Part shown: positions 33,085-45,499 of the stretch, piece by piece
Layout: every line of letters begins with the position of its first letter
Numbering within the stretch: position 1 is the stretch's first letter
NCBI GenBank assembly: GCA_951799425.1
Contig: OX637399.1
Location: forward strand, 20,682,001 to 20,746,000
Source of the DNA: Ilex aquifolium
Taxonomy: Eukaryota; Streptophyta; Magnoliopsida; Aquifoliales; Aquifoliaceae
Length of the DNA: 64,000 nt
Direction of reading: 5' to 3'
Notes under the pieces: generated by a model
Seen by the model: only the letters and a program-made list of their open reading frames with translations
What the model was told of the DNA's origin: nothing
Databases searched by the model: none
Program-made: the position numbers and the translations under genes

Positions 33085-33446
33085 TGTGATATGGATATAT
33101 CTTTATTGCTTATCTAGTAGTTTAGATGACTCTAGAGAAGTTAGGAAATATAATTGGATGCTAACTACTTTGTAGGATTTTTTATTGCTACTAGAATTTC
33201 TTTAGTTTTCTTTAGCTAAAGTTTAGATATTTCTATTTCAGTAGGATTCAAGTTTTAAGCTCTATTTATAGGATCCTTCGATTATGAATAAAGCATCAAG
33301 ACTTTTATCTCTATCAACTAAATTGATATAAGGAGGTCCGCTTCCCTCGAACGATCCAGCAGGAGGTCCAGGATCCCTCAAAGCATCCTAGCAAAAATAG
33401 GTCGACGACAAAAGATCAGGAGCTCATAACAACTTGGTATCAGAGC
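33085..33446 (+). repeat. 5' LTR and primer-binding site of a chromovirus-like gypsy element (element C)
   Basis: LTR about 33085-33431 (TGTGATATGG...CTCATAACA) with TATTTATA near 33263 and AATAAA near 33289, then TGGTATCAGAGC at 33435-33446, the standard primer site for initiator tRNA-Met. The left border is uncertain by a few bases. Confidence 0.68.
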
Positions 33447-33451
33447 CAGGC

Positions 33452-33697
33452 ATGTCGGATCAAAGGTTCGAATAGATTGAGAAAGAGGTCAGAGCTCTGA
33501 GTGTTGGATAAAGTACACTAAAGGAGGAATTGCAAACAGAACTTAGGGTGGGCGAAGAACGAATCATTGCTTAGAGGGACTATGTTCTGATCAATGATTG
33601 GTAGGGTGGACAGTCCCTCTGAGCAAGTTAACAGTGGTCGAGGTGGGGTTTTTTCTTCCAAAAACAAGGAAAAACAAGCATCCTCCTCTGGGGTATC
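33452..33697 (+). pseudogene. Element C gag, N-terminal end
   Basis: Starts MSDQRFE, then IEKEVRAL and LKEELQTELRVGEERIIA, a coiled-coil pattern typical of chromovirus gag starts, with at least four in-frame stops. A frame change leads to GRGGVFSSKNKEKQASSSG. It is cut at about 33700 by another LTR. The rest of this gag reappears at 45500. Confidence 0.6.
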
Positions 33698-33699
33698 TA

Positions 33700-35265
33700 T
33701 TGTCGGTACCCACATCACTAGGTACTGGTACTTGAGCTTACTGGAATGTAGGTATCAGTACCTGGTACCTTCATCACTTGGTACCGGTACCAGAGTTTAC
33801 TGGAATTTAGGTACCGGTACATGGTGCCTTAGGTACCGGTACTTGGCACTTATACCTTAACTTTTCAAAATTGAAGAAATGAAGGAGGTACCGGTACCCC
33901 AATCACTAGGTACCGGTACCTGAGCCTTCTACCTAACGAGGTACCGGTACCTCATCACTTGGTACCGGTACCCAAAGCCCAGAAGTCCCAGATTACTTTC
34001 CCCACGACTCCACATGCTACAAGGGCCCACTCCTACTTATCTAATCGATATTTTGACAATTTCAACACTCCACCATAGTCTCATAATCTCTGCATTCAAC
34101 CTTTATGCATGAAAGAGTGGAAGGTGGTAATGAAAGGAGAGAAAAAAAGAGAATGATTGAAAGAGAAAGGGGCTATGCCTTTTGTCTGATTTTAGAAACC
34201 TTTTTGGATAACCTCTTCCCAAAGTACCTAAGCTCTACACACTCAAGAGTAGATAGAGGAGGAGGGATAAAAATGACACTTGACTTTTGTGAGGATAATT
34301 TTTCACCTTTAGAGAGGGAAGCTCCAAGGAAGAAGAAGATAGTTCTAGAGAGAGAATGCAAGGATTTTTTGCTTTTCCTTCACCATTTTCATTCTTGTAA
34401 GCTTCAATCCCCATGTAAACTTTCTTTCTAGAATATCAATCTCATTTATTTCAAGTTGTGTTAAGGTCAACTAGGGTTTACTAGTTTCATTGCTTGTTTT
34501 GGGTATTTTCCTGTCAAGCTTTACATTTTGGGTATGAATGTAATTTCCTTTGTAGTCTAAACTTTCTATTACATTAATACAAGTTCATGTTTGAATTCAT
34601 TACCATATTTTTATTTTTCATGTTTGTTCTTGACTTTATTATGAGTAGCTAAAATTTTAGTTGACTAATTCAAGAGGGACTTTCTCTAGGGTATGTGGAA
34701 TCAATTCTCTTTCATTTTTCCTTGTAGTATAAAGTGTTTGGTTTGACTAGGTTGAGTGTGGATCAATGTGGTTGTAGACTTTTGATACGCCGTAAACTTG
34801 TCATGGAGTATGCTCTTGTCCAAGCAACTATGTACATCTCTCACTTCCTACGAATCAATCAAATACCTAGGAACCATTGGTAGAATGAAATGAATTGATT
34901 TGGCATACCCATTGGAATGAACTCCATGGATTAGCCAACCCTTTTTCTACTTACAAATTTCTCAAAACACAAACCACCAAACTTCAAATCACAATATTTT
35001 TTATTTTTACCTTTCACAAATCACTTTTGAAAACACTTGACCTTTCATTCCCTGAGGAGACAACCTCAGAAATTTTTCCTAGTTAAAACACGACACTATA
35101 AGTCTCTTTATGCTTGGGGATAATTTTTGCATATTCACAAACGTTTTTGTTCATCCACACACAATTTTCCTGCAACCTACATGAGCTTGAGTGAAAGTGA
35201 CACTCACCCTTCATTATAAGTCATACACATAATTAGGTTCGTGTGGGAAGTAAGGGAAACAAACC
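33700..35265 (+). repeat. LTR of an Athila-like or related element, 5'-truncated, with a GGTACC palindrome cluster
   Basis: The part from about 34780 is homologous to the reverse complement of the LTRs at 48690-50587 and 54171-56066. Shared blocks include CCATTGG-rich motifs around 34880, CCCATTGGAATGAAC, GGATTAGCCAAC, CCCTGAGGAGAC and AGTGACACTCACCC. Its first 270 bp carry GGTACCGGTACC palindromes instead of the ACCTTCCGGAAGGT ones. No primer site is recognisable after it. Both borders are approximate. Confidence 0.62.
33705..33972. repeat. GGTACCGGTACC palindrome cluster 1
   Basis: Full or near-full 12-bp palindromes start at 33721, 33751, 33780, 33810, 33832, 33887, 33909, 33940 and 33961. 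Pairs 33810/33832, 33887/33909 and 33940/33961 are 21-22 bp apart, and the last two pairs are 53 bp apart. Confidence 0.9.
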
Positions 35266-36536
35266 AAGAAACCTACCTAAGAAGGTCCCAACATTCCAAC
35301 CTCAATGCTCCAAGCTGAGGGTCCCATCGATTCTCCTTCATTAGAAACCTCTCAACAACAATCTCCCAACAGTCCAAGCCCTAGTCCTGAGGAGGTTGCT
35401 TGTGAAGACTCTATTGATCCTATGGCCAAATAGATTAGTTGAAGAAATCTTTATCATCTTCTTCTTTTGTGAATCATGTAACTTTCCAACAGTCTCTCTA
35501 TTTCCTTGTTTCTTCCCTACGTTGGTTCACTGATTCCCCCTTTTCTTTCTACAGTCAGTGCCTGAATCTACTTCTCATGCCTCCATATCTGATTTTGATA
35601 TCGAAGTTATCTATTAGAAGGCAAAAAAGTTCTTAAAGGCAGTTGATTTTGTATCTACTTCTAGTATCTCTCTCCCACCTATCAAAGAAGCTCTGAAACA
35701 AGAATTCACATGCTTCTTCAAACTACTTGAGCTTTCTTTTGACCAACTTATTTATACTGATCTTTCGGTTGTGACCTCTTGCCTGGCCAAGATTGCTGCT
35801 TCTTTATCCACTTATTTCACATAACAGCAATATCAACAAGTGGCATACATGAGTGCTCATCTTTATACTAAGATCTCTCAAGCTTGTTATTTCCAATATG
35901 AAGTGAAAACCAATATAAGCTTCATCGAATCTATAAAAGACTTTGCTCCTCAACTTACTTCGAACAAAGAAAATGAGGAGAAGTTGAAACAGCAGGATGC
36001 CATCTTACATCGGGAGGAGATAGAGCTCACAGAGAGGTTGTTAAAGGTGGTGGAGCAAAGAGATGGGATAAGGTAGGGAAGGGAAAAATTACTTTTGAGC
36101 ACCAAAGAACTGCTGGTCAACTACCAAGATCGAAATGGAAAATTCTTGGCTGCAGTAGAAAGATTGAAGCATGCCCAACAACAACTAAGATTGCTATCGA
36201 ATGAATGAGACACTGTCAAGCTTTACTTCCCTTTATAGAACCATTATAGCCTTAGTGCCTCCTTTTTCTTTCTCATACTTTGTACAATATAACTTGGCCA
36301 CTTGGTCTTTTAATATAATTTTTTCCTCTTTTTTTCTGTGGTCCACATGCTTTTATCTGGCTTTATTTTGTATCATAAGGTTATTTTAGCATTCTCAAGG
36401 GACCATGAGGATTTTGGTAACCCCACTTAACTACAGTCTGGCCATCAAGCCTTTTGATTAATATAAAAAACCTCTTTATGGCCCATGAACTGATTCATTA
36501 TATCACCAAAGTTTCAGAACCACCGAATAGTATTTA
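35266..36536 (+). pseudogene. Decayed coiled-coil ORF after the Athila-like LTR
   Basis: The clearest part is 35640-36210: LPPIKEALKQEFTCFFKLLE, then MAYMSAHLYTKISQACYFQY (35846 on), DFAPQLTSNKENEEKLKQQD and ERLLKVVEQRDGI, then after a TAG REKLLLSTKELLVNYQDRNG and AVERLKHAQQQLRLLSNE. It is helical and charged, like the C-terminal coiled coils of retrotransposon antisense or extra ORFs. There are at least three in-frame stops. I do not recognise the family; it could be the remains of an extra ORF of the element whose LTR precedes it. The last 300 bp hold nothing recognisable. Confidence 0.4.
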
Positions 36537-36964
36537 TGTAAAACCCAAGAAATTTTAAATTTTATGAAGAATGGCAAAATGGTAATTAGCTATTGAGGTA
36601 CGGGTTGAAAATTCTAATTTTTCTAGAACTTGGATGACGAAATGGACCTCACCATTAGATTTGTTTCGCGAAATCTAGTTACTCAGTCAATTTTTGTTCA
36701 ATTCTGAGACAATCGAATTTTTTGCGTTTTACGATGCGATCAGATGTTGCGCGATCAAAATAAATGCGATCTAGAATTGATTGCAAAATATGAAAAATAA
36801 TTTAAATTTATTTCAAATAAAATATATTGAAAACAACACGGGACGAGATTTAATTGATTTGGGACAAAATTGGATTAGAAAAGTCAGGACATGTAGCTTA
36901 ATGAGAGCCAAGCAAATGAAGGGTATAAAAAGGTGGAAAAATTATTTTCTCGACCTTGCATTCT

Positions 36965-37002
<38 letters not shown>

Positions 37003-39186
37003 AGAGAGAGAAACTCAAGAAATCTATCACTTCTCCTTGCGATCCACGACTATCCGTTCGTCGAATCGTTTCGGGCCAAGAACAAAAGTTGTTCTACACG
37101 ACGAGAGCTACATGTACATACCAAAGATCATGGGTTTCGCCAAAGTCTCAAGATCGAGGTTGTTGGGGTCAAAGCTTAGAAGCTCAATTTGGGTATTTTG
37201 AAGCTTCTACTACACAGTATTACGCTTCAAGAGGTAGTGTTCTTTTCCTAATTAGGTTTATTTTCAACCTAGGGTTGTCTATGGAATGGATAACATGATT
37301 TGAGATGAAATCTCTTATCTAGATATACTCTTAGTCTAACTAAAGTATGGAAATTGGGTATACAAACATGTTAAACCAATTTTGCATGAATTGAGATTGT
37401 TGAAATTGTTTGCTTGATAATTTCATGAGGAATGTGATGAATTGATCATGACTATGTGTCTATATGATTTTGTGCCTTGAATGATTTTAGTATGTTATTT
37501 GAATGAAATTAATATAACATGCTTTGTGAAGATTTTGGAATGTAATTATATTGTTTTATGATAGAAGTTACATTGAGGATTTGGAACTGTTCATATTGTG
37601 CTCATGAAATGTTGAACATTGTGTTGTAATTGTAATTGAAAACTTGATTGCATAATGATGCGAAATACAGTTGTTCATTACATTTGAATACGCACGGGTA
37701 GCATCACAGTCATGGGCAATTGGCATGAGTGTGGGTGTGTGCATGGTTTTGATCAAACACCATTCTTGGTGGATGATACATGGGCTCAGGAAAGTTGGAC
37801 TAAGGTTCGACCAAGTCGCACGAGTTTGCATTGAAAATAAAGTACGAGGTTAGAAAAAAGGGCTAGATTCTCCTTCGGGTGCAAGACCCAGTAAATTTGG
37901 ATACGCATTCCATTGGTATTGAGTCCATAAAGTGTGTCGGTGTATGCGGAGCCGTTGGTGGAAGTCCATAGAGGCCGTGTCGGTTGGGTGCCCATTGGTG
38001 GAAGTCCATAAATACCCACCCCAAGAAAGACCTGGGATTTTTAAATGGTCATTGGATGTACAACATCAATGGCAGGAGTTTGGAATGCCCAGATGCATAT
38101 GCATGGTATTGCTTGTGTTATGGGATCTAGTAGAAGGCTCGGGTTACATTGCATATGTGAGTCCCACGTCATAACATGGCATGACATTATGGAATCCATT
38201 ATGAATTGTATATTCTTGAATGGATGTTGAATTGATTGTGGCATTGTGTGTGAACATTTCATATGTATTTGGGTTGGAGAGTAGCCTCTTTAGGAGATAC
38301 TCTATTGAGCATGGCTCACCCTTTATGGGAACAACATTTCAAGTGCGGGACAAGCGCCGGTGGACGTCCCTCACATGGGTCCTTATTGAGAAGAAGCCGA
38401 AATGTGAATTTTAGCTTATATTTTGTAAAACAATGATGTAAATTGTTTTGGACTTGTAATATTGTATATAGGGTTGTGTAATGAACTTTTGTAGACTACA
38501 ATTTGTATAAATTAATGTACACATATGTCGGGAAAGTGTTGAGGTGAACCCGGGAAGAGAGTGAACAATTAAAGTTGGAAATTGGAAGGAATTGGGGGAA
38601 AACTGGGCCCAAGTACCGGTACCTAAGTGATTAAGTGCCGATGCCACACTATTGGAAGGACCAGGTACCGGTACCTTGACATACAGGTACCAATACCTGG
38701 ATTTTAGTGGGCTCAGGTACCAGTACCAAGACATCAAGTACCAGTACCTCGTTGGACAATAGGCTCAGGTACTAGTACCTAAGTGGGTAAGTATCGATAC
38801 CTAGCAAGAGGAAGGGACCTGGCAGACAAAAGTCTCAGGTACCGGTACCACGTGTATAAGGTACCTGTACCTCTTCCAAAATTTTTAAAATTTTAAATAT
38901 AACTCTGCCAAGCCTTCGAATCTTGAGCCTTCTTACTCATGTGATGTAATTGGTCAAACACTAGGTCCTAATTGATGATGATCGACCTTGGAATGGTCAA
39001 GTGGTTGACTTGTGCACAGGTTATGCGTTTCGGAGTGCTCCGGTATAAGGGAGACTCTGCGGTTTCAATCCCGATGAAGGGGATATGATGACGTGATGTC
39101 AGGTTAAGCAGCATTCACGGGTACTTCTGCGAGTTAATGGGTGATCAATGGATTAATAAAAGACCTCCGAATTTTGGGGTGTCACA
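36537..39186 (+). repeat. 5' LTR of a Tekay-like gypsy element (element D)
   Basis: Starts TGTAAAACCC and ends GGGGTGTCACA, followed by a degraded CTTAGTATCAGAGC primer site (TGGTATCAGAGC in intact elements). The TATA box TATAAAA is at 36924-36930, with a (GA)n leader at 36966-36998. A 2.6-kb LTR is normal for Tekay/Del elements. A GGTACC palindrome cluster lies in its last third (38612-38871). The 3' LTR is missing. Confidence 0.8.
38612..38871. repeat. GGTACCGGTACC palindrome cluster 2, five pairs
   Basis: Pairs start at 38612/38634, 38664/38686, 38716/38737, 38768/38790 and 38838/38860: 21-22 bp within a pair, and 52, 52, 52 and 70 bp between pairs. Individual copies vary (GGTACTAGTACC, AGTATCGATACC and others), while the spacer text is not conserved. 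Confidence 0.92.
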
Positions 39187-42100
39187 GCTTAGTATCAGAG
39201 CCTAGGTTCTCGATTTACCTAGGGCTTGCAGGGCATGAGTCTAGGCCATTGCATATATTATGCATTACATGTTATGTGCATTAATTGCTACACATTATGT
39301 GCTATCTAAATTATATGCATGATTAAACGTATATGGAAATTGGACACTAGGGTTAGAAAACATAACCTTGGGGGTCAGAAAAGAAAGAACAAGAAGGTTT
39401 GGGGCTAAGGTGTCTACTAGTGGGTGGCACACATCCTACTGGTGAGACAAGGAAAGAAAATTCTCAATATTTTGACTTTGATCCCTACTTTGGAATGCTA
39501 AGTTAGTGCTCTATTGCTATCTTACGTGTTTGTAGATGTCAAAAAGGAAAAGGACACCAGAATGGTCAAGGGGGTGGGCGGAATAACAACCAACCACTAC
39601 TGGTATTTGACCAAAAAACCTTCAAGGAGGTTATAGGCACGATGGCGGCTACCTTTGCACAAGTTAGGGCCAATGTGAGGCAAGAAGGCTTGAACAAGCT
39701 CTAGAGGTTCAAGGCACACAAGCCACTAACCTTTCTGGGAGGGGCGGATCCGATGGTGGCTGACCATTGGTTCCAACAAGTGGATAAGATCTTGGAGGCT
39801 ATGGAGATCACATCTGACACCACTAAGATAAGACTAGCTGCATTCCAGGTTGAGGGAGAGGCCCATCTATGGTGGAATTGGGCAAAGGCCTCGACTAATG
39901 TTAAGGTAATGAAATTGGGAGAGTTTTGTGAGCTCTTCATGGACAAGTACTTTCCGTCGGCTGTTCGGCAAGCGAAGAGCTGGGAATTCTTAGATTTAAA
40001 GTAAGGAAGTATGGCGGTGATGGAGTACGTGGCTAAGTTCATTGAGCTAGCCCATTTCGCCGACGACTATGTGGCCACTGATTTGGCCAAAGTAAGGAGA
40101 TTCGAGGATGGTTTGAAGTTGTCCTTCAGGGAAAAGATTGTGGGCCACCGCCTACAAGACTTGGACTAAATGGTCAAGACGGCTATGATCATTGAGAGAG
40201 AAGTGGAAGACGCAAAGAGCATTCGGGAGGCTAATGCTAAGGATAAGAAAAAGGAGATTCAATCATCTTCTTCAAGTTCGGGGAAGAAACAAAAGACATC
40301 TACCCCGCAAGGGTATCAAGGGCAAGGTCGAGGCTATCAAGGCCAAGACCATCAGTCATCCTAAGACGAGAGAAATTTCAGGGCCACCTACCAGGCGAGC
40401 CAGAGGACTTGTTTCATATGCTACCAGCCAAGCCACATGAAGCGGGGTTATGCTCAAAAACAAGGATCCCAAAGTTTTGGGGCATCTCAGTTCCAGTCAT
40501 TGGTGGGGCATCCATAGACATTCTTCATTCCTCCCTACCCCACCATGGGCCAAGGAAGTCAGTTTCAATTCTAGGGTGCTACATAAGGCCCTACTACTTC
40601 ACGTGCGGGGACTCTGTAATTTGGCCAGATGGGCTAGGGCATGGGCTGAGGTCGAGGATAGGGCTTACAATATGGGACTTCAGGGATCTAGGGGCTAGTC
40701 TGCGCCATCATACCTCAGACTGAGCGTGTGGATTAGTCGGTGATTTATGGTACATTCTTACTCTCTCACTTATGGGTAAGGGTATTATTTGATTTTGGTG
40801 TATCGCATTCATTTATAGTTGCATCATGTATAAATGATTTGGGCTTAAAGGTTGAGACCTTGGAAGATTCATTGCATGTGAGTTCTCCCCTAGGAGCTAG
40901 GGTTTGCATTGATCAGATATGTTGGGGGTGTGAGCTAGAGATCTCTGGGATTCTACTCATTGTGGACCTTAGGGTTATAGACATGTCGAAGTTTGATTTC
41001 ATCCACATGATGGATTGGTTGGCGGCGTACTGATTCGTCATTGATTCTAATCGAAAAAGGGTCACTGCATATACACCAAAGGGTATTTGTTTCAAGTTTC
41101 AGGGGGAAAAATATGATGCCTTATCCCAAGCCGTGTATGACCCTCGTTGGAATGAGCAGTTGATGGGATGGCTTGTGAGCCTTACATTGGAGGACGAGAC
41201 GAGACATGAGTTAAGTCTACATAGAGTATTGTGTGAGTATGCAGACGTTTTTCTGGATGAGTTATCGGGATTACCTTTATATCAGGATGTGGACTTCACC
41301 ATTGAGTTACAACCCGGTACATCTCCTATTTCTATGACACTGCATAGAATGGCACCTGCAGAGTTGCAAGAACTCAAGGTCCAGTTGCAAGATTTGTTGG
41401 ATAAGGGTTTCATTAGACAAAGTACCTCACCTTGGGGCGCTCCGGTATTGTTCGCCAAGAAGAGGGACAAGACCCTTAGACTTTGTATTGACTACTGACA
41501 GTTGAATCACTTTTTTATCAAGAATAGGTTCCCACTGCCAAGGATTGATGACTTGTTTGATCAACTGATAAGGGCACGTGTCTAGTCCAAGATAGATTTG
41601 GGTACGGGATACCATCAGTTGAGGATTAGGGAGGCAAATATCCCTAAGACGGCGTTTAGAATGCTATATGGGCATTTCGAGTTTACTATGATGCCATTTG
41701 GATTGACGAATGCCCCAGCGGCTTTCATGGATCTCATGCATAGGGTGTTTGAATCGTATCTAGATCAATTTGTCGTGGTCATTGTTGATGACATTCTGAT
41801 CTACCCCAAGTCTGAGGAGAAACATGAGGGTCACTTGAGGATTATTCTCCAAACCTTGAGAGACCACCAATTATACGTCAAGTTTAGTAAGTGTGAATTT
41901 TAGCTTGTAGAAGTGAAGTTTCTGGGACACGTGGTGTCAACTTCGAGTGTGTCAGTGGACCCGGAGAAAGTTGAGGCGGTTATGAGTTGAGAGAGGCCCA
42001 AGTCAGTCTTTGAGATATGCAGTTTCTTGGGATTGAAAGGATATTACTAGAGGTTCATTGAGGACTTCTCACGACTAACAACACCTATGACTAGGTTGAC

Positions 42101-42880
42101 TAGGAAGGAGGTCAAGTTTCAGTGGGATGACTCGTGTGAGAGGGCATTCCAGGAGTTGAAGAGGAGACTCACTTCGGCTCCTATTTTGATAGTCTCGGAG
42201 AGGGCACAGAGGTACACAATATACTGTGATACCTCCAAGGATGGGCTCGGATGTGTTTGGATGCGGACTAGGAGAGTTGTGGCTTATGGTTCACTACAGT
42301 TGAAAAATCATGAGCAGAACTACCCCCACACATGACATGAAGTTGGTGGCCATTGTCTTCGCCTTGAGGTTTAGAGCCACTATCTGTATAGCAAGCAATT
42401 TGAGGTGTTTTCGGACCACAAGAGTCTGAAGTACATTTTCACTCAGCGGGACCTCAATATAAAACAGTGTAAGTGAATGGAGTACTTAGAGGATTATGAC
42501 TTCACTTTGCATTACCATCCTGGTAAGGTAAATGTGGTGGCTGATACACTCAAACGGAAGTCGCCGGGGGGGGGCTTGGCTAGTATAGCTTCCTGGGAAT
42601 GACGGATGCTCGAGGCCGTGGGACAGTTCGAGCTGCACTATAAGGATCAAGCTCAGGGCACTTTAGGAAGTCTAGTGGCTATGCCTTCGTTACTGAGCAG
42701 AGTGATTGAGTCTTAGGGACAGGAGAGGGAGATATTGTCCATCAGGGACCAGGTACAGTCAAGTACAGGTGATGAGGGTTGGGCCATTCAGGCAGATGGT
42801 AGCCTTCGATTTAGGGGAAGAGTAGTGGTTCAACTGTCGGCATATTTAAGAGGAGATCCTTAGGGAGTTCCATTGCTCTC
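39187..42880 (+). pseudogene. Element D gag-protease-RT-RNase H, many stops
   Basis: Gag: FKAHKPLTFLGGADPMVADH and HLWWNWAKA around 39700-40190; the zinc knuckle CFICYQPSHMKRGYAQ has lost its last Cys. Protease: LFDFGVSHSFI at about 40791 (the usual D-S-G reads D-F-G). RT at 41300-42080: PYR-type motif lost, [50 protein letters not shown] and [10 protein letters not shown] (catalytic DD kept). RNase [12 protein letters not shown] and [16 protein letters not shown]. More than a dozen stops, many TAG or TGA where relatives have CAG, CGA or TGG. It ends where a solo LTR was inserted in the integrase. Confidence 0.82.
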
Positions 42881-42891
42881 GTTTTGATGTG

Positions 42892-44479
42892 TGATGAATA
42901 ATGAACATTAGCATTTTACTATGATTTTACAAGAGTAATTATGCTTTGATAAAGTTTAAAATGATGACTTTTCAGGAGAAAGTTGTACAAAGACCTAAAA
43001 GTCAATATTGTCACACTTTCATGCAACACCCACGTGTTCTGGAAGAGGATTGGAGAAGGAGGAAGCAAAACATGCACGTTCGAATGTCAATCCACGTTCG
43101 AATGTCATCTTGAAATAATTAAGGACCCCCGGGAGCTTGCTAGGGTGATGACACGTGGCATGTTGCAGCTCTTCACTGTGGAGGACAAAAGCCACTTGAG
43201 TATTACGTTCAAACGCCAACAGCGTTCGAACGCCCATCAAAGAAGACAGGCTTCCACGTTCGAACGCCAACAACGTTCAAGCACAAATCCCAAACAGGCT
43301 ACAACAAGATTAGATCTCCATCCAAATTTTGGGGCATTCACTTGGACTTTCAACACCTAGAACTATTCTTTTACTCTTCTTTACCACCCTTCTCCTTGCC
43401 TATAAATACATTCCATTAGGAACTTGAAAAGGATCATCTTTTGGAAGAGGAAGAAACCCTCCAAATGTAACTAGCTTTCTTTCATTATTAGTCTCATTAA
43501 CTTCCATTGTAAAAGCTTCTTTCTTCACTTAGAAGAGTTAAACTCTCTCACCTTTCTAGCTCTCTTGTAGCCTTGAAGGTTGGGTAGTGATTCACTCATT
43601 CTTCATTGAAGAGAGGCTTATTGTGTAGTGTATTTTTATCTTGTAACTCCTCTACTTGGAGGGATGAGGATCACTCACTTTTCTAGCTTTATCAAAGCCA
43701 TGAAGAGTGAACAGTTTCTCATTCACTCTTTAGTAAGAGGTGATGGACATGTATAAATCATTCAGAAGTTATTTTTGTGCATTTCATTTATGCTTAATGT
43801 TTTATCTTTTGATTGCTTATTGAATGATTGAATGCATCTAGCAAAGCTAAGGTACTTTGTACAATCATGAGTCATTTCTAAGACAAAGATGACTTTTGGC
43901 ATAGGAGGATTCATTGGTTCTTTGCAAGTACTCTAGCTAGATCTTCATGACTACATTTTAATCTTCACTATTATTGTGCTTCAACTAAGAATGGAATAAT
44001 ATCACAGTGGTTGGATGACTTGTAGAATTAGTTGCTCTTTTGTAGACGGGTTGAGTCCCGACATTGACAATTCTTGTAAATCTCTACAAAGACATCGGAA
44101 CCGTGCTCTTAATTCTCACAGTCCATCTTTATCCTCCAATTAACTTGCTATTGACATAGGGATTAATTGAGTTGTCAATCACAAATATAACAACCGGACG
44201 ATTGACTACATGTCCAGATCCTCGAGCTAAAGGGTGACTCTTTCATTTGAAAGAATCTTATATTCTGTCAAGAAATTCCAAGAGAATATTATATTTTGTC
44301 TAGAAAATCTCATAAACATCATAACTTCAAATCTCAAGGGTTTCAGTCACTTTGGTCTCTGTCACTATTTACTCCAAAACACCAACAGTAGTTCTTTATG
44401 GATTCGACTCCGGACTTAATCGAATTATAACTACAACTTGACTGCATGCACTTAGATGTACACATTTCGGATCAAGTCA
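42892..44479 (+). repeat. Solo LTR inside the integrase of element D
   Basis: Starts TGATGAATAATG and ends GGATCAAGTCA. It is flanked by ATGTG (42887-42891) and CTGTG (44480-44484), a 5-bp target duplication with one change. Removing it rejoins the integrase text ..HCSRFDV / VHPDSTKMY... The TATA box TATAAATA is at 43401, with a palindrome cluster 120-325 bp upstream of it. No internal region is present. Confidence 0.82.
43076..43284. repeat. CGTTCGAACG palindrome cluster
   Basis: Three pairs of 12-bp near-palindromes: 43076/43094 (ACGTTCGAATGT twice), 43205/43222 and 43256/43273 (types ACGTTCGAACGC and GCGTTCGAACGC). Within pairs 17-18 bp; the last two pairs are 51 bp apart. Confidence 0.9.
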
Positions 44480-45490
44480 CTGTGCATCCAGACAGTACAA
44501 AAATGTACCATGATCTTTGCCTCCAGTACTATTGAAGCGGGATGAAGAAACACGTCAGAGACTTTGTTATCTCATGTCAGCAGGTCAAGGATGAGCACTA
44601 GAGACCAGCATGGTTGCTCCATCCTTTGGAGGTGGCTGAATGGAAGTGAGAGCACGTCATCATGGATTTTGTGACCCACTTGCCACGGACATCGCGTAGG
44701 CATGACATGGTGTGGGTGATAGTGGACCGGCTTATAAAGTCGGCACACTTTTTGGCTGTGTGGATGACCTTCACACTGGAGGAATTCTGCAAGTTGTATA
44801 AACGGGAGATAGTCTGGCTACACAGGTACCTATATCTATAGTATCGAATCGGGACCCCAGATTCATGGCCCATTTTTGGGAGAGTTTCCAGTGGGCCATG
44901 GGGACACAGTTGGTGATGAGTATAACTTTTCATCCTCAGACGGATGGTCAGTCGAAGAGGACCATCCAAAACATGTTTCGGACATGCGTCCTCGACCTCA
45001 AGGGTGGATGGGAGGAACACTTATATTTGGTAGAGTTCGCTTATAACAACAGTTACCAGACGGGTATACAGATGGCACCATATGAGGCACTTTATGGGAG
45101 GTCGTGTTGTTCTTCAATTTGTTGGATGAAAGTTGGAGAGAGACCCTGCATGGGTCTAAATTTGATTAGAAACTCCTCGGAGAAGGTGGACTTAATACGG
45201 AAGCATCTTCTTATGGCTTAGAGCCAGTAGAAGAGCTAAGCCGACAGACGGCGGCGACCTCTAGAGTTTGAGGTCAGAGATCATATCTTCTTAAAGGTGG
45301 TGCCTAAGAGGGGGTGGTCAGGTTCAAGAAATGAGGGAAACTATCGCCGAGGTATATCGGGCCCTTCGAGGTACTCGAGGGGGTTGTACAGTCGCTTACC
45401 GATTGGCGTTATAGCCAAATCTATCGGGTGTTCACACAGTGTTCCATGCCTCCATGCTCTGGAAATACACTCCAAATCCTACGCATCTGG
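44480..45490 (+). pseudogene. Element D integrase, both sides mutated
   Basis: Continues from 42886: VHPDSTKMYHDLCLQYY, HPLEVAEWKWEHVIMDFVTH (first catalytic Asp present), VDRLIKSAHFLAV. The second catalytic site reads VSNRDPRF (Asp to Asn) and the third TDGQSKRTIQ (Glu to Lys). A frame change near 44860 and stops at 45219-45236 follow, then the C-terminal domain (RRRRPLEFEV, FLKVVPKRG). It is joined near 45490 to gag of element C without a 3' LTR. Confidence 0.8.
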
Positions 45491-45499
45491 TGAACAGGG

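Noticed and set aside
33594-33860. 88-codon plus-strand frame
   Set aside because: Starts in decayed gag and runs into the GGTACC palindromes; a chimera across an insertion joint.
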